Shown here in pieces: positions 44,903 through 54,163 of a DNA stretch of 64,000 bases. The notes below the pieces were generated by a model. That model made no database searches and had not been told where the DNA came from. It saw only the letters and a list, made by a program, of their open reading frames with translations. Every line of letters begins with the position of its first letter. Position 1 is the first letter of the stretch. The translations under genes and the position numbers were made by a program. Source of the DNA: MGBC163016 sp964649145 (GTDB lineage Bacteria; Actinomycetota; Coriobacteriia; Coriobacteriales; Eggerthellaceae); NCBI GenBank assembly GCA_964649145.1, contig CAZYOQ010000005.1, positions 1 through 64,000 of the forward strand. The letters run 5' to 3'.

Positions 44903-45486
44903 CACCAAGAAGGTGGCTTTGAAACCTCGAAGGAGGGTGGCGACCATTCAATAATATGCTCGCTTTCAAGCGTTTTGGGCATATCAATAAGGCGTTGGTT
45001 GGAAGAGCCGCGCCACTCCAGTTCATATGATTGCAGGGATTCGATAAAAGGCCCATCAATAAGCACATCGATGTTTTCTAGGAAGGTAGCTATAGCAGGG
45101 TCTTCTTTGGCTCTTTCAAACAGCTCTTCTGCAAGGTAGCCGCTATATGCCCAAATATTGTAGCCATCTTCTTTAAGCTTTGCCGCCAAAGGGGCGCATT
45201 GCCAAGCTTGCTCAAAAGGCTCGCCACCAGAGAAAGTTACCCCAACAATAAGCTTGTTCGAAAGTATCTCATCTCGAATTTGTGCAAGCGTGTAAACCTC
45301 GCCGCTCTCTATGGGCTGACTTTCGGGATTATGACACCCAGGGCAGTGGTGCGAGCAGCCTTGAACGAATATCGAGAAGCGAAGGCCAGGGCCATCAACT
45401 ATGGAATCTCCCACAAGGCCGTAGATGCGTATTTGTTCATCGCTTGCAGTTTCCCAAGCTGGTTGAAAAGTAATTTTCTTGGCCAT
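44902..45486 (-). CDS. nrdG: Anaerobic ribonucleotide reductase activating protein
   Basis: Radical SAM activase that installs the glycyl radical on NrdD. The cluster motif is CSHHCPGC (C-x3-C-x2-C) within FVQGCSHHCPGCHNPES, followed by the SAM-site TFSGGEPF. The 194 residues are slightly longer than E. coli NrdG (154). It is the last gene of a reverse-strand group after purE (11-bp gap). nrdD is about 25 kb away at 17.6-20.0 kb, so the pair is unlinked although the proteins must cooperate. Confidence 0.93.
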   Translation of the reverse strand: MAKKITFQPAWETASDEQIRIYGLVGDSIVDGPGLRFSIFVQGCSHHCPGCHNPESQPIESGEVYTLAQIRDEILSNKLIVGVTFSGGEPFEQAWQCAPLAAKLKEDGYNIWAYSGYLAEELFERAKEDPAIATFLENIDVLIDGPFIESLQSYELEWRGSSNQRLIDMPKTLESEHIIEWSPPSFEVSKPPSW

Positions 45487-45497
45487 TTAAGATCTCT

Positions 45498-46016
45498 TTA
45501 TGATTCAGCCATCTTGTCTTTAAGTTCTATAATGCACTGTCTTGCGCGGTGTGCAACAGGGTCGGACGGTGCACAAGTGCGTTCGTCACAAACGACTTCC
45601 TGAGTGCCGGCGCCTATTATTTGGCATGCGAGAATGGCGGCATTTTTTGCTCCGTTGATGGCGACGGTGGCCACCGGCACACCGCTTGGCATCTGCACCA
45701 TAGAAAGAAGTGAGTCTAGTCCTCCCAAGTCGCTTGTCTTCATTGGAACGGCGATGACGGGAAGTGGTGTGAATGCCGCGACGACGCCTGCCAAGTGAGC
45801 GGCTTTGCCTGCAGCGGCGATAATCACGCGAATGCCGCGCATATCAGCTTCTTTTGCCCACTTGTGAACGACCTCAGGTGTTCGGTGCGCGCTTGCGATT
45901 TTAACCTCATAAGGGATTCCGAACTCGTCAAGCTGAGTCATGCACGCTTCCATGGTTGGCTCATCGGACTTAGATCCCATGATTATGCCTACGATAGGGG
46001 CAGATGAGTCTGTCAT
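45498..46016 (-). CDS. purE: N5-carboxyaminoimidazole ribonucleotide mutase
   Basis: Purine biosynthesis step converting N5-CAIR to CAIR (class I enzyme). Substrate motifs GSKSDEPTM, SAHRTPE and AAGKAAHLAGVVAA are intact. The ATG at 46016 is preferred because TTGGAGG precedes it; an upstream in-frame ATG at 46046 would begin inside the end of the previous gene and lacks such a site. It has 172 residues. No purK or other purine gene is adjacent. Confidence 0.95.
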   Translation of the reverse strand: MTDSSAPIVGIIMGSKSDEPTMEACMTQLDEFGIPYEVKIASAHRTPEVVHKWAKEADMRGIRVIIAAAGKAAHLAGVVAAFTPLPVIAVPMKTSDLGGLDSLLSMVQMPSGVPVATVAINGAKNAAILACQIIGAGTQEVVCDERTCAPSDPVAHRARQCIIELKDKMAES

Positions 46017-46032
46017 TAAAACCTCCAAAGTA

Positions 46033-47943
46033 TTAGGTAGCTTCATTGTATCGAAAAGACGAGAGATGAGCGTGCCGTGCTTTTAGAGCCTGATTTTGCA
46101 CGAGTACAACGATAGCGCAAACAAATAATGGTGCGACGTCCAAGATAGGTACAATATAACGTGCATCATATACGGGGGCGACTAGGCAAAATGCCAGTAG
46201 AACCATAGCTGGAACAAACAAGGCTAAGCTTTTCAGGCGGTTACGCCATGCTGCGAAGACAAGGAGCGCAGGTATCCAAAGCGCATATGTGACTATGAGA
46301 AGCGGCAGGTCTAAGCCTGGAATTACCGCAATTTGTGAATAAGCCTCGTCAAGGCCGCTTCGCATCGAGTCAAGTTCGTCGGGGTTCCATAACATATAGC
46401 GATTATCATCGCCCATCTTGGTGTCAACTGTGACCATTCGAATATTTATATATGCGGTTGGTGCTACATAGAAACCCGCAAGAGAAGCGATCGCTGCGAA
46501 ATAGGAATCGGGGTGGCGAAGCCCTTGTTCGATATATACCTGCAAGTAGTCGATTAATTCCTTAGGTGTCGCATCAAGGTTGTAGCGGTATTTAACCGAG
46601 TCTTCGAAATCAAATTCGTATTCGCTTGCGAGTTTGTCATAGTCAAGTACCTTGGATATGATATCTCGCTGTTCTGCGGTCACATCTTCTCCATAATCTA
46701 CGATGTAGCGGGCAGTCTGTTGGAAAAGAGGCCCAAGGGTTTCTTGAAGGCCGCCTGCTTGGATGTTTAATGCGGGAAACACGATGACGGGAAATATGAA
46801 GAGTAGTGTAGTAGCGCAAATAAGACCCTGTGCAGCTAGCGCTTTGATAGAAGCTACAGCTCCTTTTCGTGTACTTGGACGCTGCCTTTTCAGACGGACG
46901 ATAGTTGCGATGATACCAACAATGCAAGTAGCAATAACAACAAACAATCCTGTCTTTTTCGTCAGGCATAGCATGAGCGCGCACAAGCAGAAAAGTACGG
47001 CGTTTCGGGGTCGGTGCATAAGTTTTCCTTGTGTGCGGACAATTTCGAACAAGAACATGAAGTAAGGCACATAAAACAGACCAAAAAAGCTGTCTTTTAC
47101 CATACATAGTGCCCATGTCGATATGAACGGCATGATTGCAAAGAACCAGTAGCCGATAAAGTTGAGTGTAGGTGGACTGCCAACCTTGCGCATGTAAGCG
47201 ATCGCTGCTGTAAAGACGAAATTATGTGCAAGGCCTTGCAGGATACAGAACGTGGCAACGCCTGCCATCCAGTTGCCAGTAACCTGGTCGGAAACCCAGC
47301 CAAAAGCTCCGTAAACAAGCGTGGTGAATACGGGGTGATGATCAACAAGCCATGCGTCGGTAAGGGTCTGGTCGTAGATTTCTGCCCATGGAATAACAGA
47401 AATAGGATGGTTTTCTGGATAGACCTGAAAAATCTGGTAATAAGTATCCCAATAGGTTGCACCTGGGAAGTTAGCGATGTACCAAGGAAGCCAAAGAAGT
47501 GCCATAAGCAGCGAAAAGGCGATGATGCTTTTAGCTGTGAAGACAGGCGTTAGCTTATTGAAAAAGGCCTTAAGTTTGTCATGAAAAGTCGGAAGCTTTG
47601 GACCGACGAACAGGGCATCTTTTGCGTATGATGTGGCGCAGCGATAGATCAAGCCCTCAAAAAAGATGAACACTACGCCAAACACAGGCGTAAGAATTAC
47701 CGTTAGCAGAATTTCTTGGGGCAAGTCGAGAATAGGCCAGCCTTCGCCAGCAACATAAGATATTCCAAAAATTGCACAGAAGCTGACCACAAGGGATAGC
47801 ACAAAAAGCACTATCCAGTCTGATTTGCCCATGTCTTTGACGCGGCTTTTTATCATGGATCTTATGATAGCAGTGAGTGGGCGCCATCCTTTCTCCCTTA
47901 CCCCAGTCAGATATTGCAGGTAAAGGGAAATCTTTTCTTGCAA
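46033..47943 (-). CDS. Polytopic membrane protein, glycosyltransferase-like (DUF6020-type)
   Basis: 636 residues with about 12 predicted membrane segments. The layout resembles GT-C-fold or DUF6020-type proteins: an extracytoplasmic stretch after the early membrane segments with FPGATYWDTYYQIFQVYPENH, a conserved DHHP-like motif (LVDHHPVFTTLVYG) and a LCLTKKTGLFVV segment. A role in transfer of sugars from lipid carriers to envelope polymers is inference. The start is uncertain: TTG at 47943 is the longest, and ATG at 47856 (residue 30) is the main alternative. purE lies 16 bp downstream on the same strand. Confidence 0.75.
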   Translation of the reverse strand: MQEKISLYLQYLTGVREKGWRPLTAIIRSMIKSRVKDMGKSDWIVLFVLSLVVSFCAIFGISYVAGEGWPILDLPQEILLTVILTPVFGVVFIFFEGLIYRCATSYAKDALFVGPKLPTFHDKLKAFFNKLTPVFTAKSIIAFSLLMALLWLPWYIANFPGATYWDTYYQIFQVYPENHPISVIPWAEIYDQTLTDAWLVDHHPVFTTLVYGAFGWVSDQVTGNWMAGVATFCILQGLAHNFVFTAAIAYMRKVGSPPTLNFIGYWFFAIMPFISTWALCMVKDSFFGLFYVPYFMFLFEIVRTQGKLMHRPRNAVLFCLCALMLCLTKKTGLFVVIATCIVGIIATIVRLKRQRPSTRKGAVASIKALAAQGLICATTLLFIFPVIVFPALNIQAGGLQETLGPLFQQTARYIVDYGEDVTAEQRDIISKVLDYDKLASEYEFDFEDSVKYRYNLDATPKELIDYLQVYIEQGLRHPDSYFAAIASLAGFYVAPTAYINIRMVTVDTKMGDDNRYMLWNPDELDSMRSGLDEAYSQIAVIPGLDLPLLIVTYALWIPALLVFAAWRNRLKSLALFVPAMVLLAFCLVAPVYDARYIVPILDVAPLFVCAIVVLVQNQALKARHAHLSSFRYNEAT

Positions 47944-47992
47944 GATTCAACGATGCCCTTTAAAATAAACGAACCGCGAAAGCGGCACATAA

Positions 47993-48068
47993 GGTCGGAT
48001 AGCTCAGATGGTAGAGCAGCGGACTGAAAATCCGCGTGCCGAGGGTTCAAGTCCCCCTCCGACCACCA
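47993..48068 (+). tRNA. tRNA-Phe (GAA)
   Basis: 76 bases including an encoded CCA. Acceptor stem GGTCGGA/TCCGACC, anticodon GAA at 48026-48028 between GCGGA and TCCGC stem strands, T-loop TTCAAGT. A GAAGGCCCC-TTTT-GGGGTCTTC hairpin follows at about 48079-48100 and may terminate it. Confidence 0.96.
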
Positions 48069-48121
48069 TACACAACCGAAGGCCCCTTTTGGGGTCTTCG
48101 TATTGCCAAAGGCTATACGAA

Positions 48122-48136
48122 GGGGACTTGAACCCT
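48122..48136 (-). repeat. Inverted copy of the tRNA-Phe T-arm
   Basis: GGGGACTTGAACCCT is the exact reverse complement of the tRNA-Phe T-arm segment at 48042-48056. The match is 15 of 15, and the flanks do not continue it. It could be a tRNA remnant or allow an alternative hairpin with the tRNA precursor. Confidence 0.5.
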
Positions 48137-48190
48137 GAGAAATTCTTTTTTAGAGCCTTCGCGTTTCGGGGCGAGACGGAGACGCAGGAC

Positions 48191-49561
48191 TTACTCGCCT
48201 GTGTCGATGCGAATCTGGCTGGTCATGCCAGGGTCAAGGTTGCGGGACTGGATCCACCTAGTGTCATTTGGATCTTGCGCGGGAGGTGCAGCTTGCTGGT
48301 CAGGCGAGCCTTGCTCAATGCCGCTATCATCGTCAATACTGCAAGCCTGCTGGTTTGCAGGTTCAATGAGTGCCGACTGTACAAGTGCGGCGGTCAAAAT
48401 CTTGTCACTGTCGACGCGTTCCATGATTTGCGGCCAAATCTGCTGGAAATCGAAATAGTCTATGCAATGCTCTTCTGCATATTGTGTAGCATCCTTGCGG
48501 GCTTCAACAGCAGCGCGCCTGTAAGCTTTCTTATCTGGGCGTGCTAAGCTGCGCAGAATGGCTGTAATAGCAATGCGTCTGCGTAGGCCTTTCCGTAGAA
48601 ACGGGCCTGGGTATGGCTCAAGAGAGCCCGCTGTTACTTTTTGCAGGTCAATGAGCGAATGACTGTATTCCAGCTTGCTGTACTCGTAGAGCCACCTGTA
48701 GATGTCTTGTCTGAAACGTGCACCTTCATGTGTAGATTCAGGTGGAAGACGGCGAAGCTGCCATTGACTATCAAACCAGATGTCGCTTCCAAACATTCGC
48801 AGGTTAAGCATGTAGTCGAGGTCTTCTCCACGTGGTATCCACGGGTCGAACGCTAGGCGGCGAAAAGCTTCCTTATGAATGGCAAGGCAGCCACTGCAAA
48901 CATGATTAGAACGCGATAGGCGCGGGCCTTTCATCGCGGATTTGATCCATTCATTGAAAGCAGAGCCTTGCTGCCAGAAATGGTTGTACCACTTGTCTTT
49001 CCATTTGGAGAGATATGAGCCTTCGTTGTTTATGTAATAGCCGGTTTTCGCAAGGATCGGGATACCGTTTTTTGTTAGTTTTCCAAGACCATATACTGCC
49101 TTTTTTAGGAAAAGCGGGTCGTCGGTGATCTCGTCGTCGTTGATAAACACGACCGCGTCGAAGCCAAGCACATTAGCAAGAAGCAGCCCAAGGTTATGGA
49201 CAGCGCCGTATCCAACAAGGCCAATTTGGCGGCTGACGCGTTCGATGCCAAGCTGTTCGAGTCTTTCACGTGTGATATCCATCTCTTTGGCGCCTATCAC
49301 AATTACGTTAAGAGATGGGTGCTGCATCGCGATGGCGCGAATTTTTGAGGTAGCCTCTTTTTCGACGCTACGGTCTGCTGCGACAAGCACAACAACCAAC
49401 CCTATATCTTCAACACTTTCAAGGGAGTGCAAGCAACGTGAAAGCTCGCCGGGTTCTTCGATATTTGTGACATGATCATATCTTGCAACGACGTTTTTCG
49501 ATTCGCTGCGTCGGCGTGGGCCAGAAGATACATATGTTGGAATTATTACTACAGGGTTCAT
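48191..49561 (-). CDS. Glycosyltransferase, family 2-like
   Basis: 456 residues. The N-terminal GT-A-like fold starts with VVIIPTYVSSGPRRRSES, with a DxD-like acidic motif in VVFINDDEITDDPLFL and an acidic catalytic-type segment in IPRGEDLDYMLN. The C-terminal third is helical and ends in a Gln/Pro/Asp-rich tail. No membrane segment is evident. Such enzymes add sugars to envelope polysaccharides or glycolipids; the donor and acceptor are unknown. It is head-on to tRNA-Phe, near the membrane protein that may use related substrates. Confidence 0.82.
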   Translation of the reverse strand: MNPVVIIPTYVSSGPRRRSESKNVVARYDHVTNIEEPGELSRCLHSLESVEDIGLVVVLVAADRSVEKEATSKIRAIAMQHPSLNVIVIGAKEMDITRERLEQLGIERVSRQIGLVGYGAVHNLGLLLANVLGFDAVVFINDDEITDDPLFLKKAVYGLGKLTKNGIPILAKTGYYINNEGSYLSKWKDKWYNHFWQQGSAFNEWIKSAMKGPRLSRSNHVCSGCLAIHKEAFRRLAFDPWIPRGEDLDYMLNLRMFGSDIWFDSQWQLRRLPPESTHEGARFRQDIYRWLYEYSKLEYSHSLIDLQKVTAGSLEPYPGPFLRKGLRRRIAITAILRSLARPDKKAYRRAAVEARKDATQYAEEHCIDYFDFQQIWPQIMERVDSDKILTAALVQSALIEPANQQACSIDDDSGIEQGSPDQQAAPPAQDPNDTRWIQSRNLDPGMTSQIRIDTGE

Positions 49562-49780
49562 GTTTTACATACCTACGGTCGCTGTTTGTTTTCATCTTAT
49601 CATTAAGTGCGGAAACCAGGATGAAACGCTGCTTTTAGAGATCTTGGCACATGGGCTATTGATGATTGCTGGCGCGCAAACATATCTGCTCAGCAGATGC
49701 CCTATATCTTGCTAGTGTTTGACATGATCGGTGGGCGAAATGTTGTCTTTGGTAAGCAATAATTGCGCTACCCTTGTTTC

Positions 49781-51208
49781 ATGAATATTTCCAAGGCTGA
49801 AGACACAAAGCGTTCAAATTTGCGGCTCTTTTCTGTCGAGGCGCTAATATGTTTTATTGCCTTGATAGGCATTGTGGCATGCATCCTCTCTTTTGTGTTT
49901 ATTCATAGCAGGATGCTTGGCTTTAGTTTATCGATTATCGTTGTCGCTATTTGCATCGCGGTTATTGCCGCAATTTCCTTGAATCCCGAATCGATTCGTG
50001 CGCGCCAGACAAGCAATATGTTGCGCCTTTCCGGCCAGATGGTCGATATTATGGCTTCAGGCATGACACCAGATGTCGCACAAGCCATTTGTGCGTTGCT
50101 GCTACCGAACACCGCAGCTATTGCGGTAGCCATAACCGACACTACAACTATTCTTGGATATGTTGGCTATCGTGCAGCGTACAATCCTCAGGGCGCAAAC
50201 ATACGCACTCAAGCAACACACGATGCCATTAAAGACGGTCAAGTTCGCGTTATTCGTAATGTAGATGAAATTGGCTTGCCCGTAAATGATCGTCGAAAAA
50301 ACAGCATTAACGGCGCGATTATTGTTCCGCTTCGCATTGGCAAGCAGATCCATGGAACGCTGAAGTTCTACTACAAAAGCCCGCGCAAAATAACCGAGAC
50401 GCAAAAATCCATTGCTACAGGTTTTGGCAACTTGCTGTCTATCCAGCTGGCCGCCATCGAGCTTGAAAAGCAGCGCGAGCTTGCGACCAAAATGGAACTC
50501 AAGATGCTTCAAAATCAGATCAACCCGCATTTCCTTTTCAATACGATTAACACAATAGCCTCACTTATTCGCACAGATCCGTCGAAGGCTTATTTGCTCT
50601 TGCGCGATTTTGCTGTGTTCTATCGCGCGACGCTCGAGAACTCTCAAGACCTTATTTCGCTAGCACGTGAGCTTCAGCAGACCATTCGCTACTTTTCGTT
50701 TGAAACTGCGCGATTTGGCGAAGAACGTCTTGGGATGGAAGTGCGTGTTTGTGGCTTTGGTTCAGAAGAGGGCGACCTGCCGTCAGCTGCTATGTCCAAT
50801 TCCGCGATTGATGCTAAGGTTAGCGAAAATAAGCCCGATACTGCAGAGCTAGATGTTTCGAAAATGAAGGTTCCGCCTTTTCTTTTACAGCCGCTTGTTG
50901 AAAATGCCGTCAAGCACGCGATGCCTGCAACAGGAAAGTTGACTGTAAACATCACCTCTGAGGTTGCTGGCAAAGATGTACTCATACATGTGGAAGATGA
51001 TGGAGTGGGGATGACTGAAGAGGCAAGGCAAAATATCATGCATCCCGATTCTTCTACAGGGCTTGGCATTGCGGTGAAAAACGTGCATGATCGTATGCAT
51101 GGGTATTTTGGCGAAAATGCCGAAATGATAGTCGAAAGTGAGTTGGGCAAGGGAACTGTTGTGACCTTGAGGTTCCCCGGCATGGTAGATACTTTAAGGA
51201 GCGAATGA
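49781..51208 (+). CDS. LytS-like sensor histidine kinase (GAF, His_kinase/HATPase)
   Basis: 475 residues. Two membrane segments (about 16-36 and 43-66), a GAF-like domain (about 85-215), then the LytS-family core with His250 in LQNQINPHFLFNTINTIAS and an ATPase with VENAVKHAMP and GVGMTEEARQ followed by GLGIAVKNVHDRM. The family pairs with LytTR response regulators, and one is encoded at 55.5 kb, with other genes in between. The ATG at 49781 is preferred; a TTG six codons earlier is open. No clear ribosome site was seen for either. Confidence 0.9.
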   Translation: MNISKAEDTKRSNLRLFSVEALICFIALIGIVACILSFVFIHSRMLGFSLSIIVVAICIAVIAAISLNPESIRARQTSNMLRLSGQMVDIMASGMTPDVAQAICALLLPNTAAIAVAITDTTTILGYVGYRAAYNPQGANIRTQATHDAIKDGQVRVIRNVDEIGLPVNDRRKNSINGAIIVPLRIGKQIHGTLKFYYKSPRKITETQKSIATGFGNLLSIQLAAIELEKQRELATKMELKMLQNQINPHFLFNTINTIASLIRTDPSKAYLLLRDFAVFYRATLENSQDLISLARELQQTIRYFSFETARFGEERLGMEVRVCGFGSEEGDLPSAAMSNSAIDAKVSENKPDTAELDVSKMKVPPFLLQPLVENAVKHAMPATGKLTVNITSEVAGKDVLIHVEDDGVGMTEEARQNIMHPDSSTGLGIAVKNVHDRMHGYFGENAEMIVESELGKGTVVTLRFPGMVDTLRSE

Positions 51209-51633
51209 TGTCTTTCGTCTCGATTTTCTCCATTGTCGGAATAATCGTTCTCGCGTTGGCTGTGATCGCGCTTGCCATAATAGTTGCGGGAATTTCGTCG
51301 CGTTTGAAAGAGCTTACAGACGCTGTGATGCTTGAGCCATTGCAGGACAATCGCGAAATAGATTATTACGATGACATATATAGTATGCCGCCTCAGAACA
51401 TGGATGATACTAGCGTAAGCGACGAGTTTTTTGAAACATATCGTGACCGAGATAACGCTGAGAACTATTCCAGAGGTCGCGGAAAGCCTACAATTCCTTT
51501 TGGAACCGACAGAAACGTGCAAGATCGCAGGCGTGAGACCTATGCGGAAAACGTCGCTGATTCCGAATACGACCCAGATTCAATAGATTTCACCCGTGTG
51601 AAGGGCTACAGGCACTTCAACGAAAGACGTTAA
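51205..51633 (+). CDS. Small single-pass membrane protein, function unknown
   Basis: 142 residues with one hydrophobic segment (about 6-30, SIVGIIVLALAVIALAIIVAG) and an acidic, Tyr/Asp/Arg-rich cytoplasmic tail without a recognised domain. The ATGA overlap with the LytS-like gene shows tight coupling, so it may be an accessory to that kinase. After its stop, a short +1-frame reading frame with GASGMG repeats begins (see the repeat). Confidence 0.75.
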   Translation: MMSFVSIFSIVGIIVLALAVIALAIIVAGISSRLKELTDAVMLEPLQDNREIDYYDDIYSMPPQNMDDTSVSDEFFETYRDRDNAENYSRGRGKPTIPFGTDRNVQDRRRETYAENVADSEYDPDSIDFTRVKGYRHFNERR

Positions 51634-51646
51634 TGTGCCTATAGGC

Positions 51647-51712
51647 GGTGCTAGCGGCATGGATGGTGCTAGTGGTATGGGTGGCGCCAGCGGTATGGGT
51701 GGCGCCAGCGGT
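51647..51712 (+). repeat. 18-bp tandem repeat encoding GASGMG
   Basis: Three units of GGYGCYAGYGGYATGGRT and a partial fourth. They form a 39-codon frame (GTG at 51635 to TAA at 51752-51754) with the repeating hexapeptide Gly-Ala-Ser-Gly-Met-Gly. It starts four bases after the TAA of the upstream gene, in the +1 frame. Units 3 and 4 are identical over the shared 12 bases, suggesting recent slippage. Confidence 0.7.
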
Positions 51713-51801
51713 GCTGTATTTGTCGAATTTATGGGACGCCGTTGCGCGCAATAAGGTAGCTTTTAGGTTTACGCTTTCAGCTTTGCTTTAGCCTTCGTTT
51801 C

Positions 51802-53223
51802 TTATTTTGTTTCCCATATGCGCACGTCGCACTCGTAAATATGTTCTTCACCAAGAGGGGTATAGTCGATGTTAGAGTAAGTGACCACTTTGTCGACAGG
51901 TCCTTCTGAAGCAAGATACTCGCCATAGTCTTGTAGTGTGTATTCTGGCTCGATCGAGAAGTATTTTCTATTAATAAGGTCAACACCTGCAACAACACTG
52001 GTTGATTTCACTATGAAATAATCGTTCATCCATGCTGGCGATGTATAAGGCGAGCGCGGGAAGCGGAACCATTCCCCAAAGGCTTTGTCTTCTTCAACGG
52101 TGTTTTCCGTATTGCTAGTAGTGTCGTTTTCGTCAATGTTATAGACGGGTGCGTCTTTTCCGCTAGACACATAAGTTCCCAAGTTGGAAATGCCGTCTCC
52201 GTAGCTGTAGATGCTTTCGAAGGAAAAGCTGAAGCCTGCAGGTCCATATGCGACATAATTTGGCTTCATTCCTGACGGTAGCGCCAGCGCGCTTTCCACA
52301 ATTCCGCTTTCTGCATTTATATAGGTGAGTTGATAGTAAGCGCCCGAGCCTGATTCTAGCTGCGCACGTGGCGCGATGGCTATCCCGTTTTCTGCAGGAG
52401 ATGGCGCGCAAGCAAAGCTTCCCGTAGTCTCATATACACATTTCGCATTGCTTTGGTCTTCGCCGAATTTTACGCGCATCAGCATGCTATTTGAGCCATT
52501 TGATTGGCTGTTCGCCGAAGGTGTTAGCTGCCAGAAAGCGTAATCTCCGCAAACTGCTAGGGAAGGTGTCTGCCACGAGTCGTCACCCTCATCTGCAAGT
52601 TTTGCTTGTCCTAATTGCTTGCCATTAGAAGATACCGTTGCGGTATAGATGCGCCATTTCTTGTCTAGTATGTCGGCTTCTACCCAAACTGCACCTTGCG
52701 AATTCGCGCGAACATCAAAGATGTGGAAGCCCTCCGCTTGGCCGACTGCCTTTTCGCAAACGGTGTGCACGTTGCCAGATGTAAGTGACAGCAAGCCTAT
52801 CTGGGTGAGGGGAGAGGCGGTATCGCAAGGTAGTAAACAAGCAGCAATCTTGTTGTCGTTTGCCCAGATAAGGGTTCCATAGGGAAGGTGCGCGCGAGCA
52901 GAGCGCTTCACGACTTTAGAGGTTTTCTCTATAAACGAGCAATCTTCGGTGGTAAAGGTGGTGTCTTCGGCAACGGAAAGCACAGCGACTGAGCCAAGTT
53001 GTGTTTGAATAGTGTCGACATTTGCAAGTTGAGCCGATAGTTCTGAGTCGGAAGTGTCTGTGTGCACGGCTTGCGCATCAGTGTCGTCTTTGGCATTACT
53101 TGCAGATATGGAAGACGAGGCGCAACCGAGTGCGCAAAGAGCTGCTCCCACAGCAGCAGAACCTGTACCGTATAGGAATGTGCGGCGAGAGATGTCAAGC
53201 GGCGTCTTATTTATTGAAATCAT
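51802..53223 (-). CDS. Tat-exported protein, probable lipoprotein, function unknown
   Basis: 473 residues. The N-terminus has the twin-arginine motif ISRRTFLYG, a hydrophobic stretch and an ALGC lipobox-like site near residue 34, so a Tat-exported lipoprotein is likely, though the lipobox is imperfect. The mature part is Ser/Asp/Asn-rich at first, then beta-strand-rich with repeats that suggest a propeller-like fold (VWVEADILDKKWRIYTATVSS and similar). No catalytic motif was recognised. It is divergent from the PhoB-like regulator at 53441, so that system may control it. Confidence 0.75.
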   Translation of the reverse strand: MISINKTPLDISRRTFLYGTGSAAVGAALCALGCASSSISASNAKDDTDAQAVHTDTSDSELSAQLANVDTIQTQLGSVAVLSVAEDTTFTTEDCSFIEKTSKVVKRSARAHLPYGTLIWANDNKIAACLLPCDTASPLTQIGLLSLTSGNVHTVCEKAVGQAEGFHIFDVRANSQGAVWVEADILDKKWRIYTATVSSNGKQLGQAKLADEGDDSWQTPSLAVCGDYAFWQLTPSANSQSNGSNSMLMRVKFGEDQSNAKCVYETTGSFACAPSPAENGIAIAPRAQLESGSGAYYQLTYINAESGIVESALALPSGMKPNYVAYGPAGFSFSFESIYSYGDGISNLGTYVSSGKDAPVYNIDENDTTSNTENTVEEDKAFGEWFRFPRSPYTSPAWMNDYFIVKSTSVVAGVDLINRKYFSIEPEYTLQDYGEYLASEGPVDKVVTYSNIDYTPLGEEHIYECDVRIWETK

Positions 53224-53440
53224 TCGAGTATTATGTCATTCCGTTTGCGCATTGTCAGCCTGTGCCATCAAAAGCTACAATTACTGCCAGCAATTAGCAA
53301 GGCGTGCATATGCGTTTTATTCATCGCATATGTCAGAGTGTAAAATGACATTTTAGAATAATCTTCAAATTGAATGCGAAGCAGGTTTTGCTAAAGCAGG
53401 TCTTGTAAGGCAAATTCTGCAGAACGAAGAAGGTGTGACA

Positions 53441-54145
53441 ATGGTTTCTACGTCACCAAGAATATTGCTAGTCGAGGATGAAAAAAATATTCGCGAAGCC
53501 GTTACGGCCTATCTTGTACGGGAAAAATACGTAGTTTCGGCTGTCGAAGATGGGCAAGTGGCTCTTGATGAGTTTGCGAAACATGATTTCGACCTCGTGA
53601 TTCTCGACCTCATGCTTCCCACAATATCGGGCGAGCGAGTTTGTAGATCCATTCGCGAGACCTCCACTGTCCCGATAATCATGCTGACCGCTAAAGGCGA
53701 GATCGAAGACCGCATCATTGGTCTTGAGCTTGGTGCCGACGACTATCTCGTGAAGCCGTTTAGCCCGCGCGAGCTAGTTGCTCGTGTGCGCGCATTACTT
53801 CGCCGTGCGAACACCGACCGAGACAATGCTCATGACACCATGGAATTTGGCGATCTCGTTATTGACCTTAGCGGGCATCGCGTCTTGCTAAAAGGGTCCG
53901 AGATTGACCTTACTGCAAGCGAGTTTAAGCTTCTTATGACCCTTGCCCGCTACCCCGGGCGCGTTTTCTCTCGAATGGAGCTTGTGGAAAAGGTTCTTGG
54001 CTACGATTTCGAGGGATATGAGCGCACGATCGATTCGCACGTGAAGAACCTTCGCGCGAAGTTGGGAGATAATCCTCGCGATCCGAAGTGGTTGCATACC
54101 GTGCACGGTGTAGGCTATCGTTTTGAAGACACTTCCCAAAGATAG
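53441..54145 (+). CDS. OmpR/PhoB family response regulator
   Basis: 234 residues. The receiver has an acidic pocket in LLVEDEKN, phosphoacceptor Asp56 in LVILDLMLPTISG, and KPF near the end. The winged-helix DNA-binding domain (about 130-232) ends with LHTVHGVGYRFE. ATG at 53441 is chosen with AAGAAGG seven bases upstream; a GTG two codons earlier is open. The kinase gene follows after 18 bp, forming one two-component system. Confidence 0.94.
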   Translation: MVSTSPRILLVEDEKNIREAVTAYLVREKYVVSAVEDGQVALDEFAKHDFDLVILDLMLPTISGERVCRSIRETSTVPIIMLTAKGEIEDRIIGLELGADDYLVKPFSPRELVARVRALLRRANTDRDNAHDTMEFGDLVIDLSGHRVLLKGSEIDLTASEFKLLMTLARYPGRVFSRMELVEKVLGYDFEGYERTIDSHVKNLRAKLGDNPRDPKWLHTVHGVGYRFEDTSQR

Positions 54146-54163
54146 TCTTTAACTTCTGTTCAT

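Noticed and set aside
46017..46046. Longer PurE start
   Set aside because: It overlaps the preceding gene's end; TTGGAGG fits ATG 46016.
48110..48150. A second complete tRNA on the minus strand
   Set aside because: Only the T-arm-like segment is present; no acceptor, D or anticodon stems surround it.
51635..51754. Annotating the GASGMG frame as a CDS
   Set aside because: It is 39 codons, low complexity, and lacks a Shine-Dalgarno sequence; reported as a repeat and finding only.
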